DNA from: Astrothelium macrocarpum
Lineage: Eukaryota; Ascomycota; Dothideomycetes; Trypetheliales; Trypetheliaceae
Length of the DNA: 64,000 nt
Direction of reading: 5' to 3'
Assembly: GCA_021030915.1 (NCBI GenBank)
Contig: JAGEMR010000040.1
Coordinates: 124,001 to 188,000, forward strand
The notes under the pieces are model-generated. The model had not been told where the DNA came from. It saw only the letters and a program-made list of their open reading frames with translations, and ran no database searches. Position numbers and translations under genes: made by a program. How positions within the stretch are numbered: position 1 is the stretch's first letter; every line of letters begins with the position of its first letter. Shown here piece after piece: positions 23,346 to 34,911 of this stretch.

Positions 23346-24623
23346 ATGGCTAGCACTCCCAAGCGACAGTCCACTTACCCGTTATCCTACTCGTCCCGTC
23401 ACAAGCCGAGACGATGGCCTCTCGTCTTACGCTTCGTCAAGGGGGCAATCCATGGCGATATTGTCGTTCCAGTGATTCTGCACTCTGCCTGGGCAGCTCT
23501 CATTGTTTACCTCAATAATCTTACCGATGGGGACTTTGCTCTTCCTAATGGCATCATTCCGAGTCTATCCATTGTGGTTGGTTTGATGCTTGTACGTAGA
23601 CTCAACACGACGTTTCATTTCCGTTCCATTATACTGACCTTCCAGGTGTTCCGAAACCAAACATCGTATGACCGCTTCTGGACAGGCCGACAACAGCTCA
23701 CCTCAATCGTCGCCGGGGTCAGAAACCTGGCCCGGTCCTTCCTCCTAAGTTCCTACCCACCGGACCGAGCAGCCACGCCCGCCGAGCGTGCCGAAACCGA
23801 CTATGCAGTGTGCTCCCTGATAGCCCTACTATACGCAGTCAAAAACCACCTCCGCGCAGACTGGGGTTCGTCCTTCAGCATCTTCCACGGTGAAGAAGAA
23901 GAAGCGCACTCCTCCGCCAACACCCACACCATCCGCCAAGCAACCCAATCCACCATCTCCACCTTCCTCCCCACCGCCTTCAAACACCCCTCGTCTCTCA
24001 AACCATCCTCGGCTCCACTCTCCCCCTCCTCCCCCATCCCCCCATCCTACACCCCAATCCTCACACCACACTTCACCCACCTTCTCCACCGCGGCCTCTC
24101 GCTCCCCCTCTCCCTAACCCTCACCCTCGAGCGCCACATCAACTACATGCAACGCCACCTCTCCCTCCCGGCACCCCTCGCCAGCTCACTCTCCACCCAA
24201 GTCAGCGCGCTCACGGCCTCCTTCTCGGCCATGGAGACGATCCGGCTAACCCCACTCCCCGTCGCGCACCTGATCCACACCAAGCAGGTGCTCGCGCTGT
24301 ACTGCTGCGTGATCCCGCTGGGGCTGGTCGCCGACATGGACTACTGGGCCATCCCCGTCGTGCTCGTCGTCTGCTTCACGCTGTACGGCATCGAGGGCAT
24401 CGGCCGCCAGCTGGAGGACCCGTTTGGGCGGGACCGCAACGATATCCGCATGGATGATGTCGTCGAGGATGTCAGGGTCGAGGTGGAGGTGATGCTGGAT
24501 GAGTGGCGGAGGGGGGAGGATTGGTTTGCTGAGGGCGGGAGGGAGGTGGGCGGGTTGGGGGATAGTGGGTTGGGTGGGGAGATGGGGGAGAGGGGGGATA
24601 GTGGGCGGTCGTCTCTTTTGTGA
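23346..24623 (+). CDS. Bestrophin-like (UPF0187) anion channel protein
   Basis: Predicted membrane chloride/anion channel of the bestrophin family. Exons 23346-23591 and 23646-24623 (407 aa). The 54-nt intron (GTACGT...TTCCAG) is a multiple of three and lacks a stop, so it reads through as 18 extra codons. Removing it joins GLML to VFRNQTSYDRFWTGRQ, the family's conserved motif, which supports splicing. Hydrophobic segments lie near residues 38-55, 65-82 and in the C-terminal half (QVLALYCCVIPLGL, AIPVVLVVCFTLYGIEGIGR), followed by the conserved EDPFGRDRNDI motif. The central loop (about 175-255) is Ser/Pro-rich and its coding strand is strongly C-rich; the last 35 codons are strongly G-rich. 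Start: first ATG, in good context (ACCATGG). Confidence 0.88.
   Translation: MASTPKRQSTYPLSYSSRHKPRRWPLVLRFVKGAIHGDIVVPVILHSAWAALIVYLNNLTDGDFALPNGIIPSLSIVVGLMLVRRLNTTFHFRSIILTFQVFRNQTSYDRFWTGRQQLTSIVAGVRNLARSFLLSSYPPDRAATPAERAETDYAVCSLIALLYAVKNHLRADWGSSFSIFHGEEEEAHSSANTHTIRQATQSTISTFLPTAFKHPSSLKPSSAPLSPSSPIPPSYTPILTPHFTHLLHRGLSLPLSLTLTLERHINYMQRHLSLPAPLASSLSTQVSALTASFSAMETIRLTPLPVAHLIHTKQVLALYCCVIPLGLVADMDYWAIPVVLVVCFTLYGIEGIGRQLEDPFGRDRNDIRMDDVVEDVRVEVEVMLDEWRRGEDWFAEGGREVGGLGDSGLGGEMGERGDSGRSSLL
24508..24607 (+). repeat. G-tract cluster (possible G-quadruplex) at 3' end of channel gene
   Basis: The coding strand carries more than ten runs of three or more G within about 100 bases, separated by one to four bases, encoding a Gly-rich C-terminal tail. 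It contrasts sharply with the C-rich stretch at 23.9-24.2 kb in the same gene. Confidence 0.7.
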
Positions 24624-24829
24624 ATTCGGTCTGGTTCTGTTGGAGATTGATTATACTTCTTGGCTATACAGCGAGATGTTTGGGGCGGCTCCTTGTCTAA
24701 GCGACGGCTGAAATGGATTTATCTTACTGCTTGAGAAGTTGAGGCTTGTATGATTTGGCCGGAGTTACCTCATAACAGTTTTCTACCGATGCTATTTCTC
24801 AATTGTCTGTATACTAAAACGTTAATAGT

Positions 24830-26419
24830 CTATGTGTCCAAGAATGGAATGCTACGAATAGGTTGCGGTATCCAATCACCCTCCCACTCCTTCCAACCAA
24901 GCTCCTCATCCTCATCTTCCGCTTGGGCTCGATCGTCCTCTTCGACTGGTACGGGATCTGCCGGAGTCTCCTGTTCTAGACTCGCACTAGACAGCTGAGG
25001 CGGCAGTATGTCATCTTGAGAATCAACGTTTATCTGCACAGGTTCTCCCCGTGCTTCATCGCCAGCAGATAGACTTGCGTGAAATAACGAGTCCCAGTCA
25101 TGCACAGGGTCGTCATCATCCATCTCGAGCAATCCATGCGCCAACCTGTCCATCCACGGCCCTGGATTCAGCAGGCAGTCCTTCATCAGCATAGTCTTAA
25201 GATCACCCAGGTCATTTCTACGCTGGCGAGTGGCAGCCCATTCATCCGAAGCCAGGATATGGAGAAGCCATTCGTAACTTGCTTCAAGAAAAGTCTCTGG
25301 ACGTGAGGATAGTCCTGATGGTCTTGCCAGAGTACTACTGAGTTTAGAGATGAGAGTGGTAAGGAAATGAGGCAGATGGTCTGCCAGACGAAGCAGAAGC
25401 GGATCAAAGATAGCGAAGGCCCCGGTCATTTGTATTGGAGCCGTGCGCCTATGATAGTGTCAGCGATAAAGTCATAGTTTACTGAGCAGGGCACCAATTA
25501 CTGTTTATGGCTGCGAAGGGCGGAGGCGGGAAACACGATTCCCTCATCAATCAGTAGTGTAATAAGTACTTTTACGCTCGTAGAATGTCCATTACAAAAT
25601 TTGGAAAGCTCTCTGCACGCATCCTCTGCGCAGGCCGATCCGTTTGAAAGCGTGGCAGTTGTGCCCCGAATCTCTGTCTTTCTACTCGCAACATAAGACT
25701 GAATGGAGCTTCGGAGTACTGAGAGCAGTTCAGGTCCGTCGAAGTCCACGTTTGGAGAAGGTTGAGGGGCATCCAAATGTCTCCAATAATGGTTCCAAAG
25801 CCATTCCAAGGCCGCCTCAACATTCCGTTTCAGTCTTTCGAGATTAGGCACTTCTTTGTGTGTTGCTTCGTGCCGCAGCTCGACGAATGATGCAGGCATG
25901 CCAATCTCGCGGGCGACATCGTGCATGGAACGTCGACGGTCATGACTATCACAGAATCCCGTTACGAAGCTGTCGTTTTGTGTCAGTCAGGATTGCGATA
26001 GACCATGGATACACGTCTTAGTAAGATTGAAGGCGAGATGAACTCGTATGAGGCAACTGACCGGCAGAAAGCTGCAGAATAAGTGGCGCGAATTGAATAG
26101 GTTGAATTCTTGCTGATATCGTGGTGTAGAATTGCGTCGACAAGAAGAGCTGTCGACTCAATTGCTCTGGGGATGGTGCCAAAAAGTTTCCACGCCCCAA
26201 CCTAATCGACATGACACAGATTATGAGCAAGACTATTTGGTGTTTCGAATGGGATGCAACAATGAATCACAATGACAAAAAGCGACCTACCCTGTTCACG
26301 GCGTCGCGTCGTTCATCGACTACACTCTCCACTTCACGATAGTAGAGTTGACGTCGCACGAGCAAGAGTTCATTCTGTTCAGTGTCGGAGGAAGTCTTTT
26401 GCCCCCACGTATTTGACAT
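24830..26419 (-). CDS. las1: LAS1, pre-rRNA ITS2 endonuclease
   Basis: HEPN-type nuclease that starts ITS2 removal during 60S ribosome maturation, working with the kinase Grc3 in the nucleolus. Exons 26291-26419, 26062-26201, 25502-25969 and 24830-25448 (451 aa); introns 89, 92 and 53 nt. The N-terminal Las1 domain includes VGAWKLFGTIPRAIESTALL and FVTGFCDSHDRRRSMHDVAR. The catalytic HEPN motif R-x4-H is RHEATH (Arg122 to His127). The C-terminal third is acidic (EEDDRAQAEDEDEELGWKEW), the usual place for Grc3 contact. Converges with the channel gene, 206 bp apart. Confidence 0.9.
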
Positions 26420-27166
26420 GGATAAATATTAACCTTCAACTTGCTCAAGGTCTCTGACGGAAAGGGTCAGATTCCAGAGGCTAAATTTTGCCATCACTTG
26501 TGACTGTCGCAAAACGCGGTATTATCCTTGTGCGTGACATGTTAGAATCGACCGAGCCGAATGGCTAGGATATTTGGAAGATTCTTCCAAAACCCAAAAC
26601 CAGGTATATTGGGCAGCAAATACGCAGAAAGACGATCCCGGGGTCAGTTCGCACTTTGCAATGCTGCCGCACCTTCATCTCGCCTATATATGTGGTGTGA
26701 ATATAACGATAATGGATTGAATAATAGAATACGTTGAGCATGTTACGTGTATTGTGCCCTTTCTACGCAACCAAAGGGGAGTTTATTGAGACTGGCTACT
26801 AATTTGGAATTGAGATTTTTGTGTACGATGAGTCCATTGTGAATGGAGTAGGCTAGTAACATTGCTATTACTAAATAGGTGGCTGAATATGCCACTGTGG
26901 TAGATACTGTCAATCATGTCTAATTGACAAAGTGTGATGTTCCTCAAGAAGTATGTGTTTAACATATGGTGCTTGAAAACGGGCCATAAACCTTCATATC
27001 TGACCCACACCTGTGTCGCTCATCTGCCCTCAAATATACAAGATCGAAAATACACTGAAAGTAAATTGAAGCCAGCCATGAAAACAACAAGTGGTATATC
27101 CTTGGTAAATAAACTCCACCGCTATGCTTTATTCACAGTAGATGAAAAGGTTTCAGACCGTACACA
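26420..27166. other. Intergenic region upstream of LAS1
   Basis: About 750 bp containing the LAS1 promoter and the 3' UTR of the next minus-strand gene. It is AT-rich around 26.7-27.0 kb. I see no gene. Confidence 0.5.
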
Positions 27167-28363
27167 TCATATCCATCCACAATTGAGAGTTGCTGCGTCC
27201 GGCGCAGATACGTTCTTCGTTTGCCCGTACCACCACTCGTTGCTGTAGGTGTCATCATCGTCAAAGAAGAAGCTTTGTCCTGCCAGACTGGTGGGAGGAT
27301 TGCTTGAGACGGTAACGTGTACTTGTGGTTCATCCATGGTGGATAGTTCTTCTTGCACCTCGTCCTCCGAACTTCCGTTGTCTTCCTCTTCGCCTTCCTC
27401 ATCATCCTCATCGTTGTCCGGAGGAGGTTCAAACGTTTCTTCAAGTTTCAACCCCTTGCCACAGCTTTGGACGAGGTCTGGCGCGAGCCAGCTGTGATAA
27501 CCATCATTCGGCGTGCGCCAAGAGTCCAAGATTGGCTCTGGAGGATCATAGAGACCCATGCCGACAAGTGACCTTGATGAATCTTTTGATCGTTGGGTTC
27601 GAAGAGTAGGCTGAATTGTGTTTTGCGCAGTTAGTGGATTTTGGATTGGTAGATAGTCATTTTGCACATCGGACGATGCATTTGCTTGAGGTGATTCATC
27701 CATTGGTGGAGAGCTGGCCAAAGCAAAGGCCCATTCCTGCGCATTTGCGAACTGTGCAAGACTATTGGCAAGATAAGGATCAACATGTGACATTATGGGC
27801 CATGTAGACGTTGTTGCGTAATGATGCCAGAGAGCTGCACCAAGATTTCCAGCATCTTCTGCGGATGTAATGTTCGCACCACTATTGTGTGTCTGAAATG
27901 TATGCTGTTCTTCTCCAAACGTTGACTTGAACTCGGCATCCGAAAGCATATAGGATCTCGGTACGTCTGGAATACTATTTGATTCTCGGCTGCAATGACT
28001 GTTCCTGATTCCCGTTCGAATTGCAGTAGAAGCGGAAGGATGCCAGCTCACAGGTCGAACAGCATTTTTGTCGGCCTCATTTATATTCATCCCATTTTGG
28101 GGTTCAGGACTCCCAAACATTGCATTGTAATGATCATCCAAACTCGCATATCGTTTTACAGATGTCGTTGTTCTCCTTCTTTCGAGAATGCGAGGACTGT
28201 TGTACACAATTGGCGGCTTTTCAATTCGGATGCTCCGTCTTGACGGAGTTCCGGAATGTCTCTTTGAACTTCGAGAGTTGCGTCGTGAGAGCTGAGATGA
28301 GGCCATCTGAACGGAAACATCGTGAACCATTGACTCGTAGTCATTGTTGATTTCTGGCTTCAT
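27167..28363 (-). CDS. Uncharacterised Ser/Arg-rich, acidic-tailed protein
   Basis: I do not recognise this protein. Single exon, 398 aa, ATG at 28363. The N-terminal 60 residues are Ser/Arg-rich (SRRNSRSSKRHSGTPSRRSI), resembling a nuclear or phosphorylated region, then KRYASLDDHYNAMFGSPEP. The middle is polar and rich in Ser, Asn and Gln. A strongly acidic run of Asp/Glu lies near residues 320-350, and the end contains FFFDDDDTYSNEWWYGQTKN. There are no membrane segments, signal peptide or zinc motifs. The codons and the uninterrupted length support a real gene. Its upstream side faces the 4.8-kb gene-poor region, a layout often seen for regulators, but a regulatory role is only inference. 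Confidence 0.65.
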   Translation of the reverse strand: MKPEINNDYESMVHDVSVQMASSQLSRRNSRSSKRHSGTPSRRSIRIEKPPIVYNSPRILERRRTTTSVKRYASLDDHYNAMFGSPEPQNGMNINEADKNAVRPVSWHPSASTAIRTGIRNSHCSRESNSIPDVPRSYMLSDAEFKSTFGEEQHTFQTHNSGANITSAEDAGNLGAALWHHYATTSTWPIMSHVDPYLANSLAQFANAQEWAFALASSPPMDESPQANASSDVQNDYLPIQNPLTAQNTIQPTLRTQRSKDSSRSLVGMGLYDPPEPILDSWRTPNDGYHSWLAPDLVQSCGKGLKLEETFEPPPDNDEDDEEGEEEDNGSSEDEVQEELSTMDEPQVHVTVSSNPPTSLAGQSFFFDDDDTYSNEWWYGQTKNVSAPDAATLNCGWI

Positions 28364-31300
28364 TGCAGAAATTCAACGCTGCAGAAGGGGGTTAACAAAT
28401 GATGAAGTGTTGAATGAAGTGCACCACGCAGGTCAAATGGTGGCAAGGTGGTGACGAGGCTGAGAGGGGAAGTGAACATATGAACGGTAAGAAGAACATC
28501 AAGCATGCATTGGCCCAGCCGCAATGGAATGCAGAAACAACGATCTAGGAATATTAGGTTTTGGTAAGTTGGCCTAGAAATGACCGGCTGAAAACGCCAA
28601 TCGCCACTAATGTGGTTGCGCTCATCTTTGTCCCATGTGGAGGCTCATGCTACGCAGACGCCCGTTCCTTGGGGAGGTACCTCCGTAAGAAGAAAGGCAA
28701 ATCCTCACAAGAAAAAAGCCCCACTGACGGGTCAGGGTCAGCAATTTACGTAGTGGAAGGGGATGCGGGATATGGCATGCGACGCAAGCGGACAGGCATT
28801 CGAATGGATGCACGCCCAGGGTTCTCGCGGCCCCGGTCAAAGCCTTAGAGCATCAGGGATGGATCGATGGAAAAGAAAGGGTGCCCGCCCTCGCGTTGCG
28901 CATCGAGAAGTAAAACGGCTAGGTGAGGTGGATGGCCATTAGCACTGCGTCACTTTCCCGATACCACCGGGTTGGTGGCGGTACGGAACAGCGACGAAGC
29001 ACCATCTAACTACCGTCGCACTCCCATCCTTGTTGCCCTGTTGCCGCGCACCTCAAAAAGCGGTCAGTCTTCAGATTTGTTGCAAAGCAGCAAGCTAGTC
29101 AGTGGTCGTCCAATCCGTTAGAGATCTCGACACGGATCCCTAGAAATACGACAGGCCTCAGGCCATGATTGCTTCTTTGCCGTCGCAGCCTCCTCCAGTG
29201 CCTCGTCCGGCCGCGAGATGGAGGATCGCCTTGCAGCGATCGGAAGACAGAGAGGTCGACTGCCTTGACGTTGGTTCTGATGACGGCGTTGGGTTTTCGG
29301 TCCAAGGGGCTCTGGTCGCCTAATACAACCAAGTGCTTGAGGAGGCGAGGATTCCAGCAACTGGATCCTGCTTCAGGGCAAATGTCCGTGAGCGCGTTCC
29401 GTGAGCCGTAATTGCTGGAAGGCCAACAGGGGTGGACTGATGACGGGAACATTCGTATGTTCCAAGTTCTAGAAGCCGGTCATTGGGGGGGCCCTGGCCA
29501 GCCAATGACGGTGCGACGAACAGGTCGAGCCTGGCACCTCGTTTTTGATGCCGCCCCGTCAGAGGCATGTTTTCTTTTGACTTGGTGCTTGGATTAGGCG
29601 TCCCAGGTCGACGACGTGAGCTAGCAGTAGCAGGCCCATGGCCACACGGTAGGTTATTTTGTTCTCCGCAGCTCGCCAAGCATCCACGTCTGACGGGCCA
29701 GAGACGCACAACAGCCGCGGCCACCTGAGGCAGCTTGTAGGGCTACGGTGCTACTTCGGGTAACTGATCTTTGGCCCTTGGTCGCTGTGGCTTCGACATG
29801 GACTGTCACTGGACTTTGAGAATAAGAAATGTCATGGATAGCAAAAAGCATGATTCGCGATACAGATGTTACACGAAATCCTCAGTTGCACCAGATTGTC
29901 ACGATGCTCAGAGACATTGCTCAACGGAGAGCCTCACGTCTCTGGCTCGGAATTGTGTTGGGATGCTCTCGAGCCAATTTTCAGTTTTTGCGGTCCATGA
30001 CATTTCTGACTGCAACCCCTGGTGTCGTGGCTCGTCCTGTAGTCATCATTCCCTGCGTTTGGCATGCTGCAGGGTGGCAGCTCGCTCCCATTTCTTCCCG
30101 ATTTAGTTTTCTCAAAAACCGCAACAATCCCGAAAGTATTTCTGCGCACCAATCGGTGTCTTTGAGCGCCTGCTTTGCATCCCTGGTAGTTGTAGCCGCC
30201 GACCATGTGAACCAAGGTTAATCACATTAAATAGTCACATCTCGCTTGCCCGTGTCGCGTGGAAGAAAGTGTCTGCAAATACTATAGAAACCTCATTGCA
30301 CACCTCCAACGGCGACGATCTTCTTAGCATTGCACCACTGCATACAGGAGTGACGCTGACTGAGACTGGGCGCCTAATGGACTACGTACCGTACAACAAC
30401 AAGCGGCAGCGAACCCTATGCATAACACACAAGCACAAAAGGCCTCATAAACCGCCCGGCATGCGTTAATTATAGAATTATGCAACCTTGCCGCGGCTTC
30501 CAACTGTCGTCATGTCTGCAAGCTACTGCCTGAGCACGGCGAACATCATTCCCTTGAGTAACATGAATCATGCATCTTCGAGATCGAGCCTCCAGGCTCC
30601 CAGCACCGTGGGGCAAAAAAAAGGACCATGCACAGGGCTGGTCGCTAATGCAGCAACCCTGTTACGACTCACGAGTGACCCCAGCCGGGCTCGAGACGAA
30701 GCGGAAAGCCTTTTCTAAGCGTTGGACCCACCGCCCGTTCATCCTCCCCATGCACGCGTGGTCCCGCGATTTGGCGCTAGATCAGTGCTAATGGAACATT
30801 GCACAGACCTATCAGCATCTCTTGCAACTTTCCCCGGCACGCAAGCCATGGCAGTGGCTCGGCCGAAAGGGGGCTCTGCCTTCCACTCCTAAGCTAGCTG
30901 CCACGGTAGATTGCGGCACGACTGCAGAAGCTGCAACTCTCGACTGGGGCCTTTGATCGATTCATGCGGCCGTCAGCCGTAGACCGTTTCTTGATCTCAT
31001 GCAGTTGACGCCGTCACGCAGCTTGCGTCTTGTCAATTAATCATGGCCAAACTATCTCTTACCGTACCAAGGATGGACCAGTCTCCTGTTCAAGTCACCC
31101 CCCAGTCTGCAACGTCTCGCGCTATGGTGACTCGGTACCGCCGAGGTACAAAGAGATCGGAGTTCGAGCTAGTGGCACCCTGTACTCTGGGAAGCCTAAT
31201 TTGTGCGTATATCCACGAGACATGTCTCTCCGATCGGTGGAGTAGTCCGTCATTTCAAACCTTTCGTCGGCAAACTTCCAGGATATGTCAAAACGGGGCC

Positions 31301-33134
31301 AGAGACACCGCGCGACTCGCTGGTAGCTTCCGCATTAAGCTGCGCAAGAGAAAAAAAAATTCCTGATCACACGAGAGACGTTCCAACATCTCAATTAGAC
31401 TCTCGGGAAATTTTGGCGCCTGTCGCGTATTGAGGAGTTCTTTGACCGCTTTTGGGGCATCTCGATCTCGCGAGTACCTCAAATCGACTTTTGCTTATTC
31501 CAGAATTGTGCCTGCTATACCTTCCCTATTTCCGTAGTCTGTTTCAAGATCTTACATTGCAGCAGAGCTAACAGCGTTTCGTCGCGTAGCCAACATGTAC
31601 AGTGACCAACGAGCTTCTCATCCAACCGTTTCGGACAATGGATCCGTTACCCCACCGTGGAGAAGGCAAGTATTTGACCAGCTGGTATTCTGTCACCGCC
31701 ACCCGCTCCTTCTGGATCGGGAAAGACATACACATGTATCAACGTTGCTGCACTGACGGTACCAGCGCGGGTCTTCTCCGACGTACACCGAATCGTTGTT
31801 TGAGTGGCTCTTCGGCTAAAGCATTGAAACGATTTCAATCCGGCCAGTTTGAGACCGCGGTAATTCGAAGGAACGCAGTCTCATATGCTTTCCCTGGCTC
31901 TCGGCATCGTTGTTTGGTTTGAAGCCGAGTCTTGGAAACATGTTGATAGAAATGGATATTGTGTGGTCTTTGGTGATTTGATGTATGATAGAAGCAAGCG
32001 GCGGCTATCTAGTAAAATTCAGAATGAGCTGTCTTCCAACGGAAACCGAATCTGTATTGACTCATGTAATACTTGTCGCAAATGAAACAATGATATCCGG
32101 TTTCTTTTCGCCCTCTAGTTGATCCTCGAGCTCTGTCTCTGATCATTCGTTTCGTCTTTGGCTTTCTTTTCGATACTCCTCATCTTCGTCACAACGCTTC
32201 CATTTCGTTTTATTCTTCCTCGGCTTATACGCTTCGTCCTTTGCCTAATTTGTTTCGCTTTACTGATGTATTCGTCGTACGTATCTTACTGATTTCTTGG
32301 CTGCCTCGGAATTTAGTTATGCTGACCTCACTGCCTCGTCATCGTTCTTATAATTCCAATTCGTTGCTCTTGTATTGCTCAGCGAATCCTGCGCTCATCG
32401 GCTCTAATTTGTCCGCAATTTGGCAGTTGAGGCTCGAACCAATGTTGACGCGAAGTCGAAGTCACAAAGAAATGATCGCAATTGAACATTTTCGCCCCAA
32501 CCACAGTAGAAGGCTTCATGTTTTTAAATGGCTCGAAACTGTATTGGCCGTCTCCTAGACGATATACGAATGCCTAAATTTCAGTTTTTGCTGTCGATGG
32601 TATTTCAGGTGGCGCTGGTGGCGTTCCTGTCAACTCTGAGAAGCGTTATAACATAAAGAAGCTCTGGAATTTTAAGTACTAGTGAGGAACTCTTCTTCTT
32701 CTTCTCTTGCTTTTTTTTCTTTCTTTTTCTAACGAGAGAAAGTCAGGCTGTTGCTTTCCATTTCTACAGTGCAAGGTACATGTGTCAATATCGAACTTGG
32801 CCAAATTAAAACTAGTCCCTGGTCGTGAATGTAAGCGATTGGTCGGGAGACCCAAGCCAGCCTTCAAGCTTGATATCTTCGAAGCCATCGGCGCCATCTG
32901 CATGAATATTTGGTAAGCAATTGCTTTCTGAGTGGACGTCCCTCAACATGACAAACGTGACTGTGCTGGCTTTACGATGGAGTTGTCACGAGGGACGAAA
33001 TCGCTGCTCAGTGAATACCTTACCTTTTCGTGGCTTCGGAGTATTTGCAGCGACGTCATTGTCTGAAGCGCGACATATGCCCGTGCAAATAGCACTCCCC
33101 ACTTGACCTCAGCGAACACTCAACACGAACAAAC
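28364..33134. other. 4.8-kb gene-poor region between divergent starts
   Basis: Lies between the ATG of the unknown protein (28363, minus) and that of NAD kinase (33135, plus). Open frames here are short and show no family resemblance or sustained coding character. Pyrimidine-rich tracts on the plus strand at about 32.1-32.25 kb and 32.69-32.73 kb resemble fungal promoter or leader sequence. Candidate contents are long promoters, long untranslated leaders or a noncoding RNA; none can be shown from sequence. Confidence 0.45.
32687..32731 (+). repeat. Polypyrimidine tract (CTT/T-rich)
   Basis: Almost pure C/T run upstream of NAD kinase, including repeated CTT units followed by T-rich sequence. 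Such tracts are common just upstream of fungal transcription starts. Confidence 0.6.
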
Positions 33135-34911
33135 ATGGCCGTAAACAACGCTTCGGGTATGGAAACCATGCACAATAGTTTAGTTGGATCCACACGCAGC
33201 GAGGTGAGTGCAAATGCCTCAAAAGTGTACAAGCATTCGTGTTAACAGCAGTCAGAATGACGGTGACATAAGCCAAAGCGATTCGGAAGCACAGCAAGCT
33301 CTTGAAGTATGAGTGTAGAGCCATATTTTCTCATCCTGACTCAATTAATTATTTAGGTGGTTTTTAATGGTGAAGGTGTCAGACGTCGCAAAGCATCCCT
33401 CACCCCAAACAACGATGGTCAAACACCAAGACGAACTTCTTGCTTTGTGCACTCCCTCCTGCGTGATCAAGAGAAGGAAATGTCACATGAAGAGAACGTC
33501 TTCCACGAACCTCCTGCTGATAAAGCAACCGACCAGACTCCGGAAGACGACCATGGCCTACAGTCCAGGCTCCTCACTAAAACTCAGTTGTCTGATATGG
33601 CGCTCGGCATTCGGGAACTCTCAAAAAAGCTTTCGCATATTACAGTGAAGCTCAAAGTACGGAGGGTCTTTCTCTTGACAAAAGCGCACGACAAGACTCT
33701 TATCAAGCACACAAGAGAGGTTGCTCAATGGCTGCTATCAAACGAAAGGGACGAGACCTACACCGTGTTAGTCTTCCGTCTTCGTTGTAGGAGAGAGTAC
33801 GTTAGTGGGGTATCGCTGCTTACAGAAAATTAAGATATATCGAGAACACCCTTGAGCATAACGACCAGTTTGACGTACAAGGACTTATCAAATTGGATCC
33901 GTCTTTTCCCTCACGATTGAAGTTTTGGGATAACCAACTATGCAAGCGCCATCCGCATCTGTTTGATATCGTCCTTGCGCTAGGAGGTGACGGCACGGTG
34001 CTATATGCGAGCTGGCTATTTCAGAAGGTCGTACCACCTGTTATCCCCTTTGCCCTGGGCTCGCTAGGATTCCTGACAAGATTCGATTTTGGCCAATTCC
34101 CGGATACGTTGACGAAGGCTTTCCACGATGGCATTACTGTCAATCTGAGGCTTCGTTTTGAAGTCACAGTTATGAGAGCTGAAGAAAAAGCCAGTGGTGA
34201 ATCTCGGGATTTGATAGAGGAGCTTATTGGGGAAGAAGCCGACGATGTCTACACACACAAGCCCGACTCATCACACAATATTTTGAATGATCTCGTCATA
34301 GACAGGGGCCCTAATCCCAGTGAGTGAGTCCAGCTAGTATTGTTGCTGCGACTAATATATTACAGCAATGTCATCAATCGAACTTTTTGGTGACGATGAG
34401 CACTACACAACATTGCAAGCAGATGGGATCTGTGTTGCAACGCCCACCGGTTCGACTGCATATAATCTTGCGGCAGGAGGGTCATTATGGTGTGTAACTT
34501 CAAGATATAAGTCAAATTTGGAGCTAATATGTTCCTTTTCCATAGTCATCCTGACAACCCAATTATTCTCGTGACAGCAATTTGTGCCCACACCTTGTCT
34601 TTTCGACCTATCATTCTCCCAGACACGATAGTTCTTCGCGCCGGTGTTCCATACGATGCCCGTGCTGGCTGCTGGGCGAGCTTTGATGGCAAGGAAAGGT
34701 AGTGTTACAATCAGTTTTCAGTCGCTAATTGCCTTGTTGACGGAATTCCAGAATCGAGCTGCGTCCAGGAGACTACGTGACTATCTCTGCTTCGAGATTC
34801 CCGTTTCCTTCAGTGTTACCACTCGAGCGGCAGCGCGAGGACTGGATCCAGGCGATATCTCGAACCCTTAATTGGAACTCGCGGCAGAGGCAGAAGAGTT
34901 TTAAAGAATAA
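33135..34911 (+). CDS. NAD(H) kinase
   Basis: Phosphorylates NAD (or NADH) with ATP to make NADP(H). Exons 33135-33203, 33256-33306, 33357-33766, 33826-34319, 34366-34489, 34546-34698 and 34752-34911 give 486 aa, every junction in phase. The catalytic GGDG motif is at about residues 230-233 (LALGGDGTVLYA), followed by PPVIPFALGSLGFLTRFDF, the NE/D-region DLVIDRGPNP and the conserved TPTGSTAYNLAAGGSL. The end (RPGDYVTISASRFPFP) is also typical. The N-terminal 90 residues are variable, as in fungal Utr1-type cytosolic enzymes; no clear mitochondrial presequence is seen. The small first exons rest on splice signals and are the least certain part. Confidence 0.9.

Noticed and set aside
29320..30221. 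Overlapping frames of 93-134 codons on both strands
   Set aside because: They overlap in several frames, lack protein-like composition, and are expected by chance in this GC-richer stretch.
31043..31366. 107-codon plus-strand frame with ATG in good context (ATCATGGCC)
   Set aside because: No recognisable family, no splice partners, and composition no different from surrounding noncoding DNA.
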